A stretch of DNA of 64,000 nt from Streptomyces sp. f51 (GCF_037940415.1 NZ_CP149798.1:6667001-6731000); one strand, 5' to 3'. Counted from the stretch's first letter, positions 17,624 to 26,245 are shown. Translations and numbers: made by a program. The notes: generated by a model not told the origin, from the letters alone.

Positions 17624-18163
17624 TCAGGTCTCGTCGGACGAGGTGCGCCGGCGCGACAGGTACCAGGCCGCGCCCACGGAACCGGCGATGAGCGCCGTTC
17701 CCATCCCGATCTCCTTGAGGTCGAAGCCGCCGACGCTGCCGCCGACTCCCGCCCGCACGCCCCGCTGGAGGGGCACCGGGGTCGGGGTGACCGGCCCCCG
17801 GCCACCGGCGATGGTCAGACCGGTGCTGCCGCTCGCTCCGCCGCACGAGAACGTCACGTCGTACACGGCCCCGGGTCTGGCGTCCCAGTCGACCATGGCG
17901 GTGGCCGAGGACTGCCCCGGCGGGATGGTGACGGTGTCGAAGACCCCGGAGGTGACCGTCGCGGTCCCCCTGCACCCGCCGTCCCGCTTCAGGAGCAGCG
18001 ACACCTGACCGCCCGCGGCGATCGTCGACGGCTGCACGCTGAAGGCGAACGGGGTGATCGGGGTGAGGCCGTGGTCCCCGTCGCCTGCGACGGCGGCGGG
18101 TGCGGCGAAGGTCAGGGCGGCTACGCCCAGCAGTGCGGCCGAAGCGACGCGTATCGCGCGCAT
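17624..18163 (-). CDS. Secreted protein with C-terminal membrane tail, candidate sortase substrate (copy 2)
   Basis: A 179-residue protein with a signal peptide (residues 1-26, AAPAAVAGDG). The beta-rich domain resembles that at 16971-17462 (IAAGGQVSLLLKRDGGC, DARPGAVYDVTFSCGG). It ends with a Gly-rich linker RAGVGGSVGG, a hydrophobic segment (about 150-168) and the tail SRRRTSSDET. The shared GVGGS/GLGGS linker before the membrane helix may be the recognition element in place of LPXTG; this is inference. The ATG at 18163 follows GGAGG. Function unknown; probably surface-exposed and linked to the sortase at 15977-16639. Confidence 0.72.
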   Translation of the reverse strand: MRAIRVASAALLGVAALTFAAPAAVAGDGDHGLTPITPFAFSVQPSTIAAGGQVSLLLKRDGGCRGTATVTSGVFDTVTIPPGQSSATAMVDWDARPGAVYDVTFSCGGASGSTGLTIAGGRGPVTPTPVPLQRGVRAGVGGSVGGFDLKEIGMGTALIAGSVGAAWYLSRRRTSSDET

Positions 18164-18386
18164 GGTGAGCCTCCAGGTCCCCGAGGCGCCTTGCTGCGGA
18201 ACTTTTCCGCTTGCGCCAGAAATGCACCTCGATGATCGGAACGCTAGGAAAGGGCCGACGGGCGCGCGATCCCAGTAGCGCGAACGGGGCAATTGTGTGG
18301 GCCGTCCGGGGGACGCGGGGGGTGCGGACGGGGGACGCGTACGGCGTGGCGCCCGTCCCCCGCCCGTCGGCCCCACCCGGGACGGC

Positions 18387-19151
18387 TCAGCCGGGAATCT
18401 GCGGGAACAGCGAGGTGAAGGGTTCCGCCGACGCCGTGATCCCGCGACTGTAGGGCGAGTCGAAGTCCCAGATCAGGAAGAGCAGGAAGGCGATCAGGGC
18501 GGAGAACAGCCCGGCCAGGATCAGTTCCCGGGCGGTGCGCCGGATCTGGAGCGCGAAGATCATCCCGACCGTGACCACCGCACCGGTGATCAGCCCGAAC
18601 CAGACCACCCCCGGCATCGTGGCCCCGGTGGAGTCGGCGCGGGCGCTGCGCGCGGTGTCGGCCGCCGTCACCTGGTCGAGGAGCGGCTGGTAGGCCTGCG
18701 CCTCGAAGTCCGACTTCGGCTGGTAATCGGTGACGTCGTGCCGGACCCGGTCGAGGAGCCGGCCGCCCTCGTCGGTCACCCGGCCGTGCTCGGCCATGGT
18801 CTTCCACTCGGTGGTGACCACGTAGTGGACGTACGTGTCGACGTCACCGCGAATGCGGTCGCGGACGTCGGGCGGGTAGACGCGTACGCGTTCGTAGATC
18901 TCGTGCAGTGCCTGGGCCTCCGACTGCACCTGGTCCTGGGCGCCGCCGCGGGCCTCCCAGACCCCGGCGATGGCCAGACCGAGGACGATGGCGTACACCA
19001 CCCCGATCATCATCGTCATGTACTCGATGACGTCCGGCGTCTCGCTGGGGTCCTCGTCCTCGCGGGCCCTGCGGTGGCGTACGAGGGTCACGGCGAGGAC
19101 CACGAGGCACGCGGCCGCCATCGCGAGGGCGAGAACAAGCCAATCCGACAC
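18387..19151 (-). CDS. DUF4239 (bestrophin-like) membrane protein
   Basis: A 254-residue protein with four hydrophobic segments: an N-terminal helix (VLALAMAAACLVVLAVTL), a second near 45-65 (MIGVVYAIVLGLAIAGVW) and two near the C-terminus (VVWFGLITGAVVTVGMIFAL and LILAGLFSALIAFLLFLIW). Between them lies a helical cytosolic or periplasmic segment. I recognise the DUF4239 pattern, called bestrophin-like by some annotators; ion conduction has not been shown from anything visible here. The GTG at 19151 is preceded by GGAGG. It follows the proline-rich gene by 15 bp and is probably co-transcribed with it. Confidence 0.78.
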   Translation of the reverse strand: MSDWLVLALAMAAACLVVLAVTLVRHRRAREDEDPSETPDVIEYMTMMIGVVYAIVLGLAIAGVWEARGGAQDQVQSEAQALHEIYERVRVYPPDVRDRIRGDVDTYVHYVVTTEWKTMAEHGRVTDEGGRLLDRVRHDVTDYQPKSDFEAQAYQPLLDQVTAADTARSARADSTGATMPGVVWFGLITGAVVTVGMIFALQIRRTARELILAGLFSALIAFLLFLIWDFDSPYSRGITASAEPFTSLFPQIPG

Positions 19152-19166
19152 AGTGTGCCTCCAGGG

Positions 19167-19808
19167 TCAGCGCGGGCGCAGGGCCGCGACGGCGAGCACC
19201 GCGGGCGCGGTGATGAGCAGGGTGAACGAGACCAGCGAAGGGCCGCCGCGGGGCCCGTGCTTGTGCGGCGGGGTGCGGTACGCCGGATAGCTGACCGGAA
19301 CCGGCGCCGGAGCGGGACGCGGGCTCGGCGGCGGAGGGGGCGGTGGCGGCTTCGGCGCGGGCCTCGGTGCCACGAGCGGAGCCGGCCGCGGCGGCAGGGG
19401 TTTCGGCTTCGGAGGCGGTGGCGGAGGCGGCGGGGGTGGCGGAGGCGCGGGCTCGGGCGTGTGGGTGGGCGGAGGGGGCGGGGTCGGCCTGGGTTCGGGC
19501 TTCGGTTTCGGGGGCGGAGGCGGAGGCGGTGGTGGTGGCGGAGTCGGTGTGGGGGTGGGCGTCGGCGGACAGGGCGGGGTCGGGGGCGGGCACTGGATGG
19601 TGTGTCCGGCGACGGCGACCGCCCCGTCGCCCGCCACGGCCACCGCGGTGATCCCGCCGCCCGGACCCGTCGAGGCGTAGGCGCAGGCGTCGGCCGCGGC
19701 CGTTCCGCCCGGTGCGCCGACGAGGAGCCAGGTGAGCGCCGTCAGCGCCAGTACCCGTATGACGAGGGCGGATCGGGTCCGCTGGGGTGCGTGCACGACG
19801 GAGATCAT
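19167..19808 (-). CDS. Secreted proline-rich repeat protein, C-terminally membrane anchored
   Basis: A 213-residue protein with an N-terminal signal (RVLALTALTWLLVG, cut near AAADAC). A short domain with two cysteines follows (CAYASTG and IQCPPP). Then come about 100 residues made almost only of Pro, Lys, Thr and Ala in runs such as PTPTPTPPPPP and PPKPKPEPRPTPPPP. A hydrophobic C-terminal segment ends the protein (SLVSFTLLITAPAVLAVAAL). The layout suggests a rigid spacer crossing the cell wall. The ATG at 19808 has no Shine-Dalgarno sequence. It is probably the first gene of a two-gene unit with the DUF4239 gene. No family assigned. Confidence 0.62.
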   Translation of the reverse strand: MISVVHAPQRTRSALVIRVLALTALTWLLVGAPGGTAAADACAYASTGPGGGITAVAVAGDGAVAVAGHTIQCPPPTPPCPPTPTPTPTPPPPPPPPPPPKPKPEPRPTPPPPPTHTPEPAPPPPPPPPPPPPKPKPLPPRPAPLVAPRPAPKPPPPPPPPSPRPAPAPVPVSYPAYRTPPHKHGPRGGPSLVSFTLLITAPAVLAVAALRPR

Positions 19809-19914
19809 GGGGCGCGGGGGGCCGGGTCACGTCGAACTGTCCTGGATTGACCACGAATTGGGTACCCGCGGCCCCCGGCGGCTGACGCCCGAGGCCAGGA
19901 AGCGGCCGTCCGTA

Positions 19915-19946
19915 TCGAACGCGTGGGCGATTCACGTCGAACGCGT
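19915..19946. promoter_or_regulatory. Direct repeat TCGAACGCGT, two copies 22 bp apart
   Basis: Identical 10-mers at 19915-19924 and 19937-19946, spaced two helical turns apart, lie in the divergent region between the genes starting at 19808 (minus) and 20068 (plus). The spacing is typical of sites for a regulator binding one DNA face. Downstream, TGAAC (19979-19983) and CGTAC (20002-20006) resemble ECF -35 and -10 elements with an 18-nt spacer. Both readings are inference. Confidence 0.4.
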
Positions 19947-20067
19947 CGCGGTCTTCCGAAAGAAATTTGGAGCCCGTTTGAACACTCCTGCCCCTCCCGC
20001 CCGTACCTAGGGCCATGCGCGGCGCCGCAGGGCGCTGCAACACTTATGCGAACAGCGGGAGTTACCA

Positions 20068-21009
20068 ATGAAGACCTCCTGGCGGAGCGCCTCACTCGTA
20101 GCGTCAGCTGCGGCCGTGCTGGCGCTCACGACGGCGTGTGGTCAGGAAAGTGGCACCCCTTCGACGGGTACCCAGAACGTCGGAGCCACCGCTGCCGCGG
20201 GCGGCTACGGGACCAGCCCCAGCGCGGGGGCGGGCAACGGCTACGGAGCCGATTCCCAGAGTGCCGCCGCCAAGCCGGAGGCCGCGGGCAAGCTGTCCGT
20301 GACCGAAAGCGTCAAGCTCGGCAAGGTGCTGACCGACGGCGCCGGGTTCACCCTCTACCGCTTCGACAAGGACACCGCCGAGCCGCCGAAGTCCAGTTGT
20401 GACGGCGCCTGCGCGACCGCCTGGCCGCCGGTGCCCGCCGCGGGCGCCGAGGCCGCCACCGGCGTCGACAAGGCGCTGCTCGGCGAGGTCACCCGCTCCG
20501 ACGGCACGAAGCAGCTGACCATCGGCGGCTGGCCGATGTACCGCTTCGCCAAGGACACCAAGGCCGGTGACACCAACGGCCAGAACGTGGGCGGCACTTG
20601 GTTCGCCTCGGCGCCCAACGGCAAGAAGGCCACGCTGGCCGCCCTGCCCGGTCTGTCGGTCCGCAAGGACCCGAAGCTCGGCGACATCGTCGTCGACAAG
20701 AACGGCATGACCGTCTACCGCTTCATGAAGGACCAGGCCTGGCCCGTCTCGAAGTCGGCCTGCACGGGCGCCTGCCTGGAGAAGTGGCCCGCGGTGGCCC
20801 CGGTCCCCGCGAGCGACACCAAGGGCGTCCAGAAGAAGGGCCTGATGGGCTTCACCCGCCCGGACGGCCTCAAGCAGATGACGGTCAACTGCTGGCCGAT
20901 CTACACCTTCTCCGGTGACAGTGCTCCCGGCGACACCAACGGTCAGGGCGTGGGCGGCACCTGGTACGCCGTCTCGCCCGACGGAAAGCCGGTCGGCGCG
21001 GCCAAGTAG
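20068..21009 (+). CDS. SCO0930-family lipoprotein with tandem secreted repeats
   Basis: A 313-residue lipoprotein: signal peptide with lipobox (LTTACG), a Gly/Ser/Ala linker to about residue 70, and then two copies of a lipoprotein repeat. Each copy has the pattern LT/VxxxGxTxYRF.KD followed by CxGACxxxWPP/A, GTRxDGxKQxTxxxWPxYxF and GDTNGQxVGGTWxAxxPxG. This is the 'secreted repeat of unknown function' I associate with PF03640 and the SCO0930 family. In each copy the CxxxC pair could form a disulphide or bind heme or metal, but that is inference. GGGAG precedes the ATG. In S. coelicolor the same gene sits by rmdA, as here. Confidence 0.85.
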   Translation: MKTSWRSASLVASAAAVLALTTACGQESGTPSTGTQNVGATAAAGGYGTSPSAGAGNGYGADSQSAAAKPEAAGKLSVTESVKLGKVLTDGAGFTLYRFDKDTAEPPKSSCDGACATAWPPVPAAGAEAATGVDKALLGEVTRSDGTKQLTIGGWPMYRFAKDTKAGDTNGQNVGGTWFASAPNGKKATLAALPGLSVRKDPKLGDIVVDKNGMTVYRFMKDQAWPVSKSACTGACLEKWPAVAPVPASDTKGVQKKGLMGFTRPDGLKQMTVNCWPIYTFSGDSAPGDTNGQGVGGTWYAVSPDGKPVGAAK

Positions 21010-21058
21010 GGCATCGACACCCCACGGTTGATCCGCTCGCCCGCATCGAAGCGCCACC

Positions 21059-21095
21059 AAGGGTCCGCCCCCTCCACCGGAGGGGGCGGACCCTT
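21059..21095 (+). terminator. Strong hairpin terminator of the lipoprotein gene
   Basis: A perfect 17-bp stem (21059-21075 with 21079-21095) closed by a 3-nt loop ACC, starting 50 bp after the lipoprotein stop. There is no T-tract. This should stop read-through toward the methyltransferase-rmdA unit. Confidence 0.88.
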
Positions 21096-21462
21096 GTGCA
21101 CCCCCGGCGGGATGCGGCGGAGCCTCCTCGGCCCGGTGCGTGGCCGAAGCATTCCGGCCGTCGCCGGAACGTGAAAGATCCGGCCCGTTGCCCGGATGTG
21201 AAAGAACGTCCCTGAGTGATGCCGGACTTGGCCACGCTTCGTGACTCCACGGAGCTTTTTGGAATGCTTCGGAACGATTTCGCGGAGGCGGTGAGTGGCG
21301 TGCGCGGTATACGTTCGCAGTTGCCAATTCGGCACGTGCCCGAGGCAGTGACCGGGAACGGACGGTCAATTTCCGGTTTGACTCGCCCCTTTGGCGGGCG
21401 ATCAGTAGCCTCTGCTCGAACACCGGATCGTCCGTGCCGTCGCCTACGCCTTGGAGAGATAG
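21096..21462. promoter_or_regulatory. Intergenic region upstream of the methyltransferase-rmdA unit
   Basis: A 367-bp gap with lower GC than its flanks. It carries two copies of GTGAAAGA (21171-21178 and 21198-21205), each preceded by CCGGA-type sequence. TTGACT (21378-21383) is a good -35 match, but no well-spaced -10 is visible; TAGCCT at 21406-21411 is too far. CGCCC and GGGCG flank the spacer as a small inverted repeat. The region is larger than most gaps here and probably heavily regulated. I see no gene in it. Confidence 0.45.
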
Positions 21463-22275
21463 ATGGAGCGTCCCGCCTGGGCCCCTCGCAGCATTGACAT
21501 CTCAGTGCCGAGCGTGTCCCGGATATACGACTACTACCTGGGCGGTTCGCACAACTTCGAGGTGGATCGGGAAGCGGCGCGCAAGGCGATGGAGTCCATG
21601 CCGGGCCTTCCCAAGGTCATGCAGGCGAACCGGGCGTTCATGCGACGGGCCGTGCGCCACGCGGCCGGCGAGGGCATCGACCAGTTCCTCGACATCGGCT
21701 CCGGCATCCCGACGTTCGGCAACGTCCACGAGATAGCCCAGGCGGCCCGGCCCGGCGCGCGCGTGGTCTACGTCGACCACGACCCCGTTGCCGTCGCACA
21801 CAGTCACGCCGTCCTGCGGGACAACGAGGACGCGGACGTCGTCGCCGCGGACCTGCTCAAGCCCCAGGACATCCTCGGAAGTCCCCAGGTTCAGCGGCTG
21901 ATCGACCTGAACCGGCCGGTCGCGCTGCTTCTCGTTGCCATACTTCACTTCGTGGAAGACGCGGACGACCCGTACCGGGCGGTGGCCGAACTGCGCGACG
22001 CCCTCGCGCTGGGAAGCATGCTCGTCGTCACGCATGCCTCGTTCGAGGGAATTCCGCTCCTGCGGGAGCAGGCCGAGGGCACGGTCGGCATCTACAAGGA
22101 CATCCGCAACCCGCTGATCATGCGCACGCGCGACGAGATCGCGCGGTTCTTCGAGGGGTACGACATGGTGGAACCCGGACTGGTGCCGATGCCGGAATGG
22201 CGGCCCGACACGGCACCCGAGGACGAGGATCCCTATTCCTTCTCCGGGTTCGGCGGCGTGGGACGCACGGCGTGA
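21463..22275 (+). CDS. SAM-dependent methyltransferase, DUF574/Methyltransf_19 family
   Basis: A 270-residue protein of the actinobacterial family PF04672. Family marks are SVSRIYDYYLGGSHNFEVDREAA near the N-terminus, the SAM-binding FLDIGSGIPTFGNVHEIAQ, VVYVDHDPVAV, and LLLVAILHFVEDADDP. The substrate is unknown for the family. Its stop codon overlaps the rmdA start in the GTGA arrangement (22272-22275), so the two are translationally coupled and probably share a process. The ATG follows GGAGAG. Confidence 0.85.
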   Translation: MERPAWAPRSIDISVPSVSRIYDYYLGGSHNFEVDREAARKAMESMPGLPKVMQANRAFMRRAVRHAAGEGIDQFLDIGSGIPTFGNVHEIAQAARPGARVVYVDHDPVAVAHSHAVLRDNEDADVVAADLLKPQDILGSPQVQRLIDLNRPVALLLVAILHFVEDADDPYRAVAELRDALALGSMLVVTHASFEGIPLLREQAEGTVGIYKDIRNPLIMRTRDEIARFFEGYDMVEPGLVPMPEWRPDTAPEDEDPYSFSGFGGVGRTA

Positions 22276-24407
22276 GCGCCGAGCCGGACGGGCCGGAGGA
22301 CAGACTCCGCAGGTTCGCGACGATCTGGAGCCGCGCGGTCTTTCCCGTCACCTCCACCTCGCTGACCCGACCGGAGTTCGAGGAACAACTGCTGCCGCTC
22401 GCACGGCGGCTGAGCGACGCCCTGCGGGCCAGGACCTTCGAGGCGGCCGAGGGGCGGGGTGTGGGTGCCGCACTCGTCGCCGCGCACTGCACCGATCCCG
22501 AGGCCCTGAGCCGAGCCCTCGACTGCGTCGACGCCTACCTGGTGCTCTACTGCGGCGAGGACGGCCCCAAGGAGGCGCTGCGGACCCGCTCGGCGCGGCT
22601 CCAGCACGCCATGGCCGCCGGATACGCCGAGGCGCTGCGCGAGCGGACGCTGTCCGAACAACAGGCCATCTCGCAGGCGGCGTTGACGGCGCGGAGTACC
22701 GTCGCGGAGGCGCTGCACGACAGCGAGGCCCGCTTCCGCGCGGTGTTCGAGGGCGCGGCCATAGGCATCGGCATCGCCGACCTGGACGGCAACATCCTCC
22801 AGGTCAACGGGGCCCTGCTGCGGATGTTCGGCGGCTCCGAACAGACCATGCGCCTGCGCCCGGTGCACGAATGGACGCACGCCGAGGACGCCCCTCAAGT
22901 GTGGCGGCTCTACGAGGAGTTGGTGCGCGGAGAGCGCGAGCACTACCACGTGGAGAAGGCGTTCTACCGCCCCGACGGCACCGCCCTGTGGACCAACCTG
23001 ACGGTCTCCCTGCTGCGTGACGCGGACGGCGAACCCCAGTACCAGCTCGCGCTCATGGAGGACACCACCGAGCGGCGGCTGCTCAATCTGCGGCTGCGCT
23101 ACGAGGCGACCCACGACGCGCTCACCGGACTGCCCAACCGGACCCTGTTCTTCGAGCGCCTGGAGAAGGCGCTGGCCGCGGGGGAGGGACAGCGCTTCGG
23201 GCTCTGCTACCTCGACCTCGACGGCTTCAAGACCATCAACGACAGCCTCGGGCACGCGGCGGGCGACCGCCTGCTCGTCGAGGTCGCCGACCGCCTCCAG
23301 TCCTGTGCCACGGCCCCCGGCGAGATGGTCGCCCGGCTCGGCGGCGACGAGTTCGTGGCCCTCACCACCGGCCCGGACACCGAGCGCGAGGTCGACGAGC
23401 TGGCCGGGCGGATCATGAACGCGCTCGTCACCCCCATCAGCATCGACGGCCGGGACCTGACCGTCCGCGGCAGCGTGGGCATCGTCGAGGGCCCGGCGGG
23501 GGAGCGCGGCGCCGCCGAGGTGCTGCGCAGCGCCGACATCACGATGTACCGCGCCAAGTCCGCCGGCGGCAACCGCTTCGAGCTCGCCGACCCCGAGGCC
23601 GACGCCCGCGCCATCACCCGCAACGGCCTCACCACCGCGCTCCCCGCCGCCCTGGACCGGGGCGAGTTCTTCATCGAGTACCAGCCGCTCGTGCACCTCG
23701 GCGACGGCAGCGTGCGCGGCGCCGAGGCGCTGGTGCGCTGGCTGCACCCCCAGCACGGCGTCCTCGGACCCGACCGCTTCATCCCGCTCGCCGAGCACAC
23801 CGGACTGATCGTGCCGCTCGGCCGCTGGGTCCTCGAACAGTCGGTGCGCCAGGCCCGCAGCTGGCAGGAGCGGAACGCCGGCGGGGGTCCGCTGCGCGTC
23901 AACGTCAACCTCTCCCCGTGCCAGCTCACCCATCCGGGTCTGGTCCAGGACACGGTCGACATCCTGGAGCGTGAGGGCCTCGACGCCCAGGCGCTGTGCC
24001 TGGAGGTCACCGAGTCCGCGCTGATCGGCGCGGACGACGACCTGCTCAAACCGCTGCGCAGGCTCGCCGAGATGGGTGTCGACATCGCGCTCGACGACTT
24101 CGGCACCGGGTACTCGAACCTCGCCAATCTCCGCCGTCTGCCGGTCAGCATCCTCAAGCTGGACCGGTCCTTCACCCAGGGCATGCAGCAGTTCCCGGCC
24201 GACCCGGTCGACCTGAAGATCGTCGAGGGCATCGTCTCCCTCGCCCACAGCCTCGACCTGGCGGTCACGGTCGAGGGCGTGGAGACGGGAGCGCAGGCCG
24301 AGCAGCTGCGGATCCTGGGCTGCGACACCGCGCAGGGCTGGTACTACGCCCGTCCGGGCCCGCCGGAGCGGCTGCACGAGCTGGCCCTGGTCGACGCGGT
24401 CGGCTGA
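22272..24407 (+). CDS. rmdA: Cyclic-di-GMP phosphodiesterase/diguanylate cyclase RmdA (PAS-GGDEF-EAL)
   Basis: A 711-residue protein with an N-terminal helical region (1-145), a PAS domain (about 150-265, FRAVFEGAAIGIGIADLDGN), a GGDEF domain with intact GGDEF at 357-361, and an EAL domain with E485-A486-L487 and DDFGTGYSNL. There is no membrane helix, so it is probably cytosolic. Both catalytic motifs look complete, so synthesis and breakdown of c-di-GMP are both possible. Its order next to the methyltransferase and SCO0930-type lipoprotein matches the S. coelicolor rmdA locus, as I recall it; RmdA there affects aerial development. The GTG start overlaps the methyltransferase stop by 4 nt. 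Confidence 0.85.
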   Translation: MSAEPDGPEDRLRRFATIWSRAVFPVTSTSLTRPEFEEQLLPLARRLSDALRARTFEAAEGRGVGAALVAAHCTDPEALSRALDCVDAYLVLYCGEDGPKEALRTRSARLQHAMAAGYAEALRERTLSEQQAISQAALTARSTVAEALHDSEARFRAVFEGAAIGIGIADLDGNILQVNGALLRMFGGSEQTMRLRPVHEWTHAEDAPQVWRLYEELVRGEREHYHVEKAFYRPDGTALWTNLTVSLLRDADGEPQYQLALMEDTTERRLLNLRLRYEATHDALTGLPNRTLFFERLEKALAAGEGQRFGLCYLDLDGFKTINDSLGHAAGDRLLVEVADRLQSCATAPGEMVARLGGDEFVALTTGPDTEREVDELAGRIMNALVTPISIDGRDLTVRGSVGIVEGPAGERGAAEVLRSADITMYRAKSAGGNRFELADPEADARAITRNGLTTALPAALDRGEFFIEYQPLVHLGDGSVRGAEALVRWLHPQHGVLGPDRFIPLAEHTGLIVPLGRWVLEQSVRQARSWQERNAGGGPLRVNVNLSPCQLTHPGLVQDTVDILEREGLDAQALCLEVTESALIGADDDLLKPLRRLAEMGVDIALDDFGTGYSNLANLRRLPVSILKLDRSFTQGMQQFPADPVDLKIVEGIVSLAHSLDLAVTVEGVETGAQAEQLRILGCDTAQGWYYARPGPPERLHELALVDAVG

Positions 24408-24540
24408 ACGGCCCGGGCGGCGCGCCCTCGGCACCGGGGCGTGCCGCCGCGTTCCGGCGCCCCACCGGACGCCTCGCGCCCTGGGCCTTCCGTATGTCTC
24501 ATGGAGCAGGAGGCACCTCCCACACATGGAGCTGAGACGG

Positions 24541-25320
24541 ATGAGCACCGAACTTCAGGGCCGGACGGCCGTCGTCACCGGAGCGAGCAAGGGGATCGGA
24601 CTCGCGATCACGGAGGCACTCGCCGGGGCCGGGGCGACCGTGATCGCCGGCTCCCGCGGCACCTCCCAGGGCCTCGACGCCCTGGTGGGGAAGGGGAACG
24701 TGACCTGGGTTCCGGCCGACCTCGCCGAACCCGAGGCCGCGGCCCGGCTCGTCGAAGCGGCGGACGGCCGGATCGACGTCCTGGTCAACAACGTGGGCGT
24801 GGCCCCCGCCCGCACCGGGGGCTTCCTGTCCGTCACCGACGAGGAATGGCGGCGCACCCTCGACCTGAACCTGCTCACGGCCGTACGGGTCACCCGTGCG
24901 GCCCTGCCCACGATGGTGGCCGCCGGAGAGGGCTCGATCGTGACCATCGGCTCGGTCAACGCCACCCTGCCGGACCCCCTGGTCATCGACTACAGCGCCG
25001 GCAAGGCCGCGCTCGTCGCGTTCTCCAAGGCACTGTCCAAGGAGGTCGGCCCGAAGGGCATCCGCGTCAACACGGTGAGCCCGGGTCCGGTGGAGACCGA
25101 CCTGTGGCTCGGCGGCGGGGGAGTGGCCGAGACGGTGTCGGCCGTCGTCGGGACGAGCTCCGGCGACGTGGTCGCCCAGGCCGCGGGCGCGACCGTCACC
25201 GGCCGCTTCTCCCAGCCGTCCGAGGTGGCCGGCCTGGTCCTCTTCCTCGCCGGGGACCGCGCCCACAACATCACCGGCAGCGACTTCGTCATCGACGGCG
25301 GCCTCATCCCGACCTGGTGA
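24541..25320 (+). CDS. Short-chain dehydrogenase/reductase (SDR)
   Basis: A 259-residue classical SDR. The cofactor motif is TGASKGIG (TGxxxGxG). NNVGVAP replaces the usual NNAG. The catalytic Ser lies in VTIGSVNA, and the Y-x3-K motif in YSAGKAA. The C-terminal FVIDGGLIPTW is typical. Substrate unknown. The ATG at 24541 has GGAGC 8 nt upstream and is preferred over an in-frame ATG at 24526, which would add MELRR. It is convergent with the LysR gene, with only 40 bp between the stops. Confidence 0.85.
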   Translation: MSTELQGRTAVVTGASKGIGLAITEALAGAGATVIAGSRGTSQGLDALVGKGNVTWVPADLAEPEAAARLVEAADGRIDVLVNNVGVAPARTGGFLSVTDEEWRRTLDLNLLTAVRVTRAALPTMVAAGEGSIVTIGSVNATLPDPLVIDYSAGKAALVAFSKALSKEVGPKGIRVNTVSPGPVETDLWLGGGGVAETVSAVVGTSSGDVVAQAAGATVTGRFSQPSEVAGLVLFLAGDRAHNITGSDFVIDGGLIPTW

Positions 25321-25360
25321 ACCGCGGGGGGTCCGCCGTCGGCGTTCCGGCGGCCCGCCG

Positions 25361-26245
25361 TCAGCGTTCCAGCAGCATCCGCTGGAGCTCCCGGGCCGCC
25401 CGCGGCGGTGCCACATCGCTGCGGTGCGCCAGCGCGATGGTCCGTTCGAGTCCCGGCCTGGCCAGCGGCGTCACCCGCAGGCCGGGCCCGGAGCGGGCGG
25501 CCACCATGCGCGGTACGACGGCCACCCCGAGGCCCGCCCGGACGAAGCCGAGCACCGCGTCCATCTCCCCGCCCTCCACCGCGAAGTCGGGTTCGAAGCC
25601 CTCGGCGCGACAGGCGGCCACCGTCAGCTCCCGCAGGTCGTAGCCGTGCCGGAACATCACCAGACGCTCGCCCTCCAGATCGGCGACCCGCACCGCGCGC
25701 CGGCCGCCGCCGGGTGCGGGGGCGTCCGGTGACGACACCACCACCAGGTCCTCGCGCAGCAGCTCCACCGTGGTCAGCGCGGGGGACGGGGTGGGCAGCG
25801 GCAGGACGACGAGGGCGAGGTCGAGGGCGCCGCGCGCGAGTTCCCGTACGAGATCGTGCGAGCCGCCCTCCTCGATCAGCAGCCGGATGCCCGGATAGCG
25901 GTCGTGGAAGGCGCGCAGCACGTCCGGCAGCAGACCGGTGCACAGACTCGGGGTCGCGCCGAGCCGTACCCGGCCGCTGCGCAGCTGGGCCAGCTCCTGC
26001 ACCTCGTGCCGGGCCGTGTCCGCGTCGGCCAGGATGCGCCGGGCCAGCGGCAGCAGTGCCTCGCCCGCGTCGGTGAGCGTGATGTTGCCGCGCGCCCGCA
26101 GGAACAGATCGGCCCCCAACTCCCGCTCCAGCGCCTTGATCTGCTGGGACAGCGAGGGCTGCGCGACATGCACCAGGTCGGCGGCCCGGGTGAAGTGCCG
26201 GGTCTCCGCGACGGCCACGAAGTACTGGAGCTGTTGGAACTGCAC
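25361..26245 (-). CDS. LysR family transcriptional regulator
   Basis: A 294-residue regulator. The N-terminal winged helix reads QQLQYFVAVAETRHFTRAA and HVAQPSLSQQIKALERELGADLF. The rest is the LysR effector domain (GATPSLCTGLLPDVLRAF, LVMFRHGYDLRELTV and VRAGLGVAVVPRMVA). The GTG at 26245 agrees with the family N-terminus; an in-frame ATG at 26287 would put the predicted operator inside the gene. It is divergent from sdhC and very likely controls it or itself. The effector is unknown. Confidence 0.85.
   Translation of the reverse strand: MQFQQLQYFVAVAETRHFTRAADLVHVAQPSLSQQIKALERELGADLFLRARGNITLTDAGEALLPLARRILADADTARHEVQELAQLRSGRVRLGATPSLCTGLLPDVLRAFHDRYPGIRLLIEEGGSHDLVRELARGALDLALVVLPLPTPSPALTTVELLREDLVVVSSPDAPAPGGGRRAVRVADLEGERLVMFRHGYDLRELTVAACRAEGFEPDFAVEGGEMDAVLGFVRAGLGVAVVPRMVAARSGPGLRVTPLARPGLERTIALAHRSDVAPPRAARELQRMLLER

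Noticed and set aside
16821..18300. Shared 9-mer ATTGTGTGG upstream of the sortase and of secreted-protein copy 2
   Set aside because: A shared 9-mer between two gaps of this size is expected about once by chance, and no further similarity surrounds it.
21216..21497. Possible 93-residue gene upstream of the methyltransferase
   Set aside because: The frame has many A/T-ending codons, overlaps the methyltransferase start and has no ribosome binding site. The region reads as a promoter.
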